From a virus, in IMG/VR virus record IMGVR_UViG_3300013126_000012, positions 95,587-159,586 of that record: a stretch of 64,000 bases of DNA; one strand, 5' to 3'. How positions within the stretch are numbered: position 1 is the first letter of the stretch; every line of letters begins with the position of its first letter. The notes under the pieces were generated by a model that had not been told where the DNA came from, ran no database searches, and saw only the letters and a program-made list of their open reading frames with translations. The position numbers and the translations under genes were made by a program. Below, piece after piece: positions 59,667-64,000 of this stretch.

Positions 59667-59765
59667 TTATCGTACTTGCGAATATGCATCGCAAGAAGTT
59701 TTTGTTGAGCGACAAGCTGTAAGCGTGCAACACAATGCAATAAGTATCATAGCAACTAGTTTCAT
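59667..59765 (-). CDS. Tiny lipoprotein; possible outer-membrane spanin
   Basis: 32 residues with a lipoprotein signal (MKLVAMILIALCCTLTAC, lipobox LTAC), giving a mature part of about 15 residues. Its ATG overlaps the stop of the 70-residue gene (ATGA). A spanin partner for the coiled-coil protein is possible, though the mature part is unusually short. Confidence 0.5.
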   Translation of the reverse strand: MKLVAMILIALCCTLTACRSTKTSCDAYSQVR

Positions 59766-59974
59766 ATTGGTGTTCCTGTTATGTTTTTATAATCAACGTA
59801 TTGTTGAACTGCTTCATAGTAATCTTCTCTAGGAAATGCAATTCGAACATTATCAATATAAGCAAATACTTCCCGCGGAAAAGCAACAACATTAGAAAGT
59901 TTATCGAAATCAATTTTTTGAAGTTTGTAGTAACTTCCCGATTCTGCCAATCTCGTAAGTATTTCTATTTTCAT
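59762..59974 (-). CDS. Hypothetical small protein
   Basis: 70 residues (MKIEILTRLAESGSYYKL start), beta-alpha pattern (AFPREVFAYIDNVRIAFPRE contains a repeated AFPRE). ATGA overlap with the lipoprotein gene. Not recognised. Confidence 0.55.
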   Translation of the reverse strand: MKIEILTRLAESGSYYKLQKIDFDKLSNVVAFPREVFAYIDNVRIAFPREDYYEAVQQYVDYKNITGTPI

Positions 59975-60014
59975 AACTGGTACTACATGATCATGTTTTT
60001 ATAACTTATATGAT

Positions 60015-60022
60015 ATAAATAT
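60015..60022 (-). promoter_or_regulatory. Late-type promoter box
   Basis: Coding-strand ATATTTAT, 41 bp before the ATG at 59974; the spacing is long. Confidence 0.4.
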
Positions 60023-60047
60023 ATGTAAAATAAATTCTATATCCAAA

Positions 60048-62003
60048 TCATTTGATTGTTTTGATTACTTCACCATTTTCAAATACTTCTATAACGATGC
60101 CGGTAGCATTTTCATCGATGGTTTGTCCTAGCAGATTAGTTCGTCGAGCCACAACGCGTATGCTGGTTTTATTGTTGATTACGATTGGATCAAAAGTTTC
60201 GTAAGCACCATCGGTATCATATTGAGTTAGTCTATAGTAGTTGTATACGGGTTTAACGGCATTGTCTGTAACATCGTAATGAAGCTCTTGAGTCGAATTA
60301 CCGGCTGCAGCAACCGTTCCCAGTTGAGACCATGTAATTCCATTTTCACTTTTTTCTACTACAAAATGTGTCGTGTTGTGTTCCGTAGCAGTTGCCCAAT
60401 AAATAAAGTTGCTTTTGTCTACTGGCTTACCACTGAAGTAAAGCAACTCAATTGGTAAAGCTCCCATTGTTATTATCAGGTACTGCTGGGTTTGAGTATT
60501 GCATCCAGACGCATTGGATACTGTTACACGAACTGCTCCATTTGTTGTTGTTTGTGGCCATGTAAACGTTGTTGTAGGTGAGTTTGAGTTTGGTATGTTA
60601 ACCCATAATGGTGCAGAAACAGTTTGAGTATAAGCCCATACATAACTTGCTCCTATAATCGGAGTGATTGAGTATGTTTCAGCAGTACCAGCAATGATAT
60701 TGTTATTGCCTGATATATTGCTTACTAGAGGTAAACTAGGATTAACGTTTATTGTTGTTGATGTTGATGCATTGCAACCGTTTGATGATACTGTAAGTGC
60801 ATAAGACTGTGTGCTAGTTGGGGATGCCCATGGACTAGGTGCAGAGGTATTAGTTAAATTAACATTTGGTGTCCAAGTGTAGGTTATAGGCGCACCTACT
60901 GGTAATCCCGTTACTGTGCTAACGAGTTGCGTTGAGTTACCTGCACAAATAGGGTTAGAGCTAGGTGTGATACTAACTGATGGTATTGGATTGACTGTTA
61001 TAGTAACTGAAGCACAACCTGCACTGAACTGACTATTGTTATAGTTTCTTACAAAATATGTAGTTGTAACATTGGGTGCAACGGCAATGGAGTTACCAGT
61101 ACCTATAAAAGTTGTACCACATCCTCCCGTATACCAATACGCTGTACCTACTACACCATTTGCATTTAACGTAGTCGATCCACCACTACACAGTGCCATG
61201 ACACTAGCTGATATTGAGGTTGGGTTTGTTGGTGCAGGGGGTGGAGTGCAGCTTCCTGAATAAGTTACATTAATCGTAAAACCATTACCCACAACAGAAC
61301 CATCTGATAGGAATTGAACGGTTAACGGAACTCCTGCAGGTGATGATATATTTGGTATGTTAGAGTTCATCCAATAGGTTCCAATAAGAATTCCACCTGT
61401 TCCGACTCCTTGAAAAATTCTAACTCTATCACAACAAGACTCACCAGACGAAGAACCTGATAGCGAAATAACAGCAGCTCCGCCATTATTCAATACTGTA
61501 TATCCATTTGCGTAGTTTGAGTAACTTCCAAATTGACCTCCATGATCATATAATGTTGTGTTTGTTCCGCAGTTAACGGTATTGAATCCGCTATAAGGAA
61601 CAAGCGTTCCTCCACCTCCTCCACCTCCGCCTCCGCCACATTGCGCAGTTCCAATTGAACCACTTGAAGTTGATGTACCTGTTAGAAGAGTTTGTAGTGG
61701 TATGACTGTGGCTCCTGTGCTGCTTGTTACACGTATTCGACACTCACTAGACCAACTACCAGTTGTAGAACGCCATACTCGAATTGTTTGTCCAGCTGTC
61801 GCACTAAAGGTAACAGTTGCTGGTCCGTATCCGCTACTCAGCGTTACATTAGATACTACAATAACTCCGTTTACTGACACAGATGCGCGGTTACCCGTCC
61901 AACCATCTCCATATGTGTCAGTCATATGTAATGTATGTATACAAGATTGAGAAAATGAGATTGCTGATAACAACAATATAAATGCAAGTAATAGTTTCTT
62001 CAT
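60048..62003 (-). CDS. T9SS-type surface protein with CUB-like domain (type A sorting domain)
   Basis: 651 residues. The signal peptide MKKLLLAFILLLSAISFSQ is Bacteroidota-like. Residues about 20-130 are a beta domain with a run of ten glycines after it; about 150-255 resembles a CUB domain (CGTNTTLYDHGGQFGSYSN, GESCCDRVRIFQG, VPLTVQFLSDGSV). Several Ig/PKD-like units follow. The last 100 residues look like a type A T9SS sorting domain (LYFSGKPVDKSNFIYWATA; end RTNLLGQTIDENATGIVIEV). It should be exported through the host type IX system to the cell surface. A phage late box drives it. Confidence 0.75.
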   Translation of the reverse strand: MKKLLLAFILLLSAISFSQSCIHTLHMTDTYGDGWTGNRASVSVNGVIVVSNVTLSSGYGPATVTFSATAGQTIRVWRSTTGSWSSECRIRVTSSTGATVIPLQTLLTGTSTSSGSIGTAQCGGGGGGGGGGTLVPYSGFNTVNCGTNTTLYDHGGQFGSYSNYANGYTVLNNGGAAVISLSGSSSGESCCDRVRIFQGVGTGGILIGTYWMNSNIPNISSPAGVPLTVQFLSDGSVVGNGFTINVTYSGSCTPPPAPTNPTSISASVMALCSGGSTTLNANGVVGTAYWYTGGCGTTFIGTGNSIAVAPNVTTTYFVRNYNNSQFSAGCASVTITVNPIPSVSITPSSNPICAGNSTQLVSTVTGLPVGAPITYTWTPNVNLTNTSAPSPWASPTSTQSYALTVSSNGCNASTSTTINVNPSLPLVSNISGNNNIIAGTAETYSITPIIGASYVWAYTQTVSAPLWVNIPNSNSPTTTFTWPQTTTNGAVRVTVSNASGCNTQTQQYLIITMGALPIELLYFSGKPVDKSNFIYWATATEHNTTHFVVEKSENGITWSQLGTVAAAGNSTQELHYDVTDNAVKPVYNYYRLTQYDTDGAYETFDPIVINNKTSIRVVARRTNLLGQTIDENATGIVIEVFENGEVIKTIK

Positions 62004-62078
62004 ACGGTATCCTTTACGATACTCACTTGAAGAATCTTTTCAGAAACCCCCATCTACCATGGGCCGGCCGAGTCAATT

Positions 62079-62086
62079 ATAAATAT
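62079..62086 (-). promoter_or_regulatory. Late-type promoter box
   Basis: Coding-strand ATATTTAT followed by AATTGA, 76 bp before the ATG at 62003. A GGCCGGCCCATGG segment lies between. It ties the T9SS gene to the phage transcription programme. Confidence 0.5.
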
Positions 62087-64000
62087 CAACGAATCATCGT
62101 TATATGACCAGTAACAGTATATTTTGCATCTGTATTTTTATCACCAAACCAAATCTTATATGTATATACGCCATCTGCACATAATGCATTGTTATATGTA
62201 CCATCCCAAGCTGCTTCTGCCCAATAAGATTCCCATACCATTTCTCCCCAACGATTGAATACCGTTAAATGAAATTCTGCAGGATCGAAGCCTGAGGTAA
62301 ACACCGGCCGCCATGTTTGATTGTGTTGGTTACCATCTGGCGTAAATGTATTTGGTACATAATACAACATCTGCGGACAACGAGATACCGTTACCGTTGT
62401 GGTTGTAGGTTCTGAAACACATCCATCGACTGTATGCGTTGCTTGTATCACATACATTCCGGCATTGTTCCATGATACTGTTAGTGTCGGAGATTGTGTC
62501 GCGTTGCCTAACAACGTCCATTCTGTTATGCCTGGTGCAGTTACTGTAGCTACATATATTGATGATACAGAGTCACCTTCACAAATTTGTATGAATTCAT
62601 CATTTGGAGTAATTGCTAATACTTCAGGCTGTGGATATACTGTTACGGTTGTGTAAGATGTAAATGCACAATTGCTCTGTGTATATGTATATGATATGCT
62701 ATTTGTTCCAATTGCATTGGTTGGGTCTAACGTATTACCAGTAACACCCAAACCAGCAAACACGCCACCTGCAGGAGTTGCTGTGAGTGTTGCATTTGCA
62801 TCATATACGCAAAATGGACCAACCACATCAATTGTTGGAACGATATTTAATATGAACACATTAACCGTAACGGGTGCACTTAGGCAACCAAACTGATTTG
62901 CTGCTACTACTTGAACGGCTCCGCCTACTAATCCTGCGTTTAATGCACTCCAATCTACCGTGATGGCACTTGTTCCTTGCCCCGATGTAATCGTCCCTGG
63001 CGTTGTCCACGCGTATGTATAACCCGGTTGCGTTGGCACCGAATATGTTGCAGCAGTCTCTCCTAAGCATACGGTATCAAGTGATGCAATAGGACCAGTA
63101 ATTACTGGAGGCGGATCAATCAACGTGATGGTGTTAGATGATGTACATCCATTGGCATCAGTCACCACTACAGCATATGTACCTTGACACAACGTTGTAG
63201 CTGTTTGAGTAATTTGTCCATTGCTCCAAGCATAAGTATACGGAGCTACGCCATCAACCGGATTAGCAGTTGCAGTACCATTACAATCTCCAACACATAC
63301 GGGATTGGTTGAAGTTATCAGCGGATCTTGTAGTGGGGCTGGATCGATCAATGTAGCAGATGTAGTTATGTTGCAACCATTGATATCGGAAACGGTTACT
63401 GTATATGTTCCTGCACAAAGACCTGTTAATGAATTTGTTGTTTGACCCGTTGTCCATGTATACGTATAAGGTGCAGTACCATTAGTTGGAGTAACAACTA
63501 AAGTACCATCGCACGCAGCATTACATAATGGATCTGTTATAACAAAGTTAGGTTGATTGAGTACTGGAGGACCTGGTACTACTTGCACCGTATCTGGACC
63601 TAAGCCTACTCCTGCATTACATGTTGACCATCCTGCATTGCAAGCCGGATACTCTAGATGACAAGTATAATAAGCTCCACCGGCTGGAGGTGTAACTGTT
63701 ATTTGATTTACACCAGTTGCAATTGGGATTGGATTTCCTACTTGATACCATACTAAAGTTGGTAGCACAGCAGCACCGTTAGGAGTGTATCTTCTAGCAT
63801 CTTGCTGAGCAGTCCATTGAGTTGAATTCCTTCCAGGAACTGTTACTGCTTGTGTTCCTGTTGCATTGTGAATCCCTTGCACTGCAGTGCCTCCCGCCCA
63901 TTGCAGGCAGTTTGGTTTAACGGCAATGTGGTTTTCAATGTAATTAGTTGATTCATAAATTACTATATGGAAAGTACCTTGTGTACTAGTACACAAAAAC
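62086..64000 (-). CDS. Large SprB-like adhesin with gliding-motility C-terminal domain (5' end outside window)
   Basis: The frame is open to the window edge: 638 visible residues, no start. The visible N-terminal part (GTFHIVIYESTNYIENHIAV, then CLQWAGGTAVQGIHN) is typical of giant secreted proteins of gliding Bacteroidota. SprB-like repeats follow: NPVCVGDCNGTATANPVDGV, then APYTYAWSNG and TYAVVVTDANGC. The last 90 residues (YVPNTFTPDGNQHNQTWRP, FNRWGEMVWES, DGVYTYKIWF) form a type B T9SS/CHU-type sorting domain. It is likely exported and attached to the cell surface. Confidence 0.85.
   Translation of the reverse strand, partial: FLCTSTQGTFHIVIYESTNYIENHIAVKPNCLQWAGGTAVQGIHNATGTQAVTVPGRNSTQWTAQQDARRYTPNGAAVLPTLVWYQVGNPIPIATGVNQITVTPPAGGAYYTCHLEYPACNAGWSTCNAGVGLGPDTVQVVPGPPVLNQPNFVITDPLCNAACDGTLVVTPTNGTAPYTYTWTTGQTTNSLTGLCAGTYTVTVSDINGCNITTSATLIDPAPLQDPLITSTNPVCVGDCNGTATANPVDGVAPYTYAWSNGQITQTATTLCQGTYAVVVTDANGCTSSNTITLIDPPPVITGPIASLDTVCLGETAATYSVPTQPGYTYAWTTPGTITSGQGTSAITVDWSALNAGLVGGAVQVVAANQFGCLSAPVTVNVFILNIVPTIDVVGPFCVYDANATLTATPAGGVFAGLGVTGNTLDPTNAIGTNSISYTYTQSNCAFTSYTTVTVYPQPEVLAITPNDEFIQICEGDSVSSIYVATVTAPGITEWTLLGNATQSPTLTVSWNNAGMYVIQATHTVDGCVSEPTTTTVTVSRCPQMLYYVPNTFTPDGNQHNQTWRPVFTSGFDPAEFHLTVFNRWGEMVWESYWAEAAWDGTYNNALCADGVYTYKIWFGDKNTDAKYTVTGHITMIR

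Noticed and set aside
63979-63996. 18-bp perfect palindrome TTGTGTACTAGTACACAA
   Set aside because: It is inside the coding frame of the adhesin at the window edge; no regulatory context can be seen.

Overview
The window looks like 64 kb of a large T4-like (myovirus-type) phage of a Bacteroidota host. Phage evidence: a contiguous tail/baseplate block with gp6-, gp25- and gp5-like proteins, fibre proteins, a gp61-like primase, a T7-type endonuclease I, a gp46/gp47-like recombination nuclease, a gp55-like late sigma factor, and a repeated AT-rich box ahead of most transcription units. Host evidence: T9SS sorting domains of both types, SprB-like repeats, signal peptides ending in SQ/AQ, an Hc1-type histone-like protein and a DUF4494-like protein. 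Portal, capsid, terminase and prohead protease are not in the window. I see no tRNA, CRISPR array, integrase or insertion sequence.

Layout, nearly all on the minus strand. 0-12 kb: a nucleotidyltransferase/RNA-ligase fusion, a long fibre protein, an Mre11-Rad50 fusion, primase, endonuclease I and two proteins with T4-like capsid-targeting leaders, one of them kinase-like. 12.5-27 kb: virion structural genes. 27-30.7 kb: gp55-like sigma, HD hydrolase, UV damage endonuclease. 30.7-34.7 kb: three repeated units, each pairing a plus-strand gene that has a nearly identical leader with a minus-strand secreted-protein gene. 34.7-45 kb: small proteins, a methyltransferase, DNA-binding proteins (Hc1-like, Dps-like), a two-enzyme peptidoglycan hydrolase and a cluster of leader-bearing proteins. 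45-52.8 kb: small genes, an AAA+ ATPase and a full-length sigma70-type factor, mostly preceded by near-identical TTGATT-17-TATAAT promoters. 52.5-53.65 kb: noncoding, with a GC-rich structured element and about 13 copies of CTAAAAAT. 53.7-60 kb: a leader-bearing HExxH protein, a SWIM-finger protein and small proteins. 60-64 kb: two large T9SS-type surface proteins.

The best candidate for an undescribed system is a set of at least 13 proteins that begin with a short basic/hydrophobic leader ending in L-x-E. This resembles the capsid-targeting sequences of T4 internal proteins, which the prohead protease removes. The bodies behind the leader are unrelated: kinase-like, HExxH protease-like, M23 peptidase plus lysozyme, and several unknown folds. 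I infer a packaged arsenal of proteins that could be injected with the DNA. In the 30.7-34.7 kb cassette one leader has been copied onto different bodies, and late-type promoters drive the leader genes while TATAAT-type promoters drive the secreted partners.

Regulation appears layered: sigma70-like early promoters at 45-52 kb, a late box read as ATATTTAT on the coding strand of both plus- and minus-strand genes, and two phage sigma factors. All functions are read from motifs and context by eye; no database search was possible.
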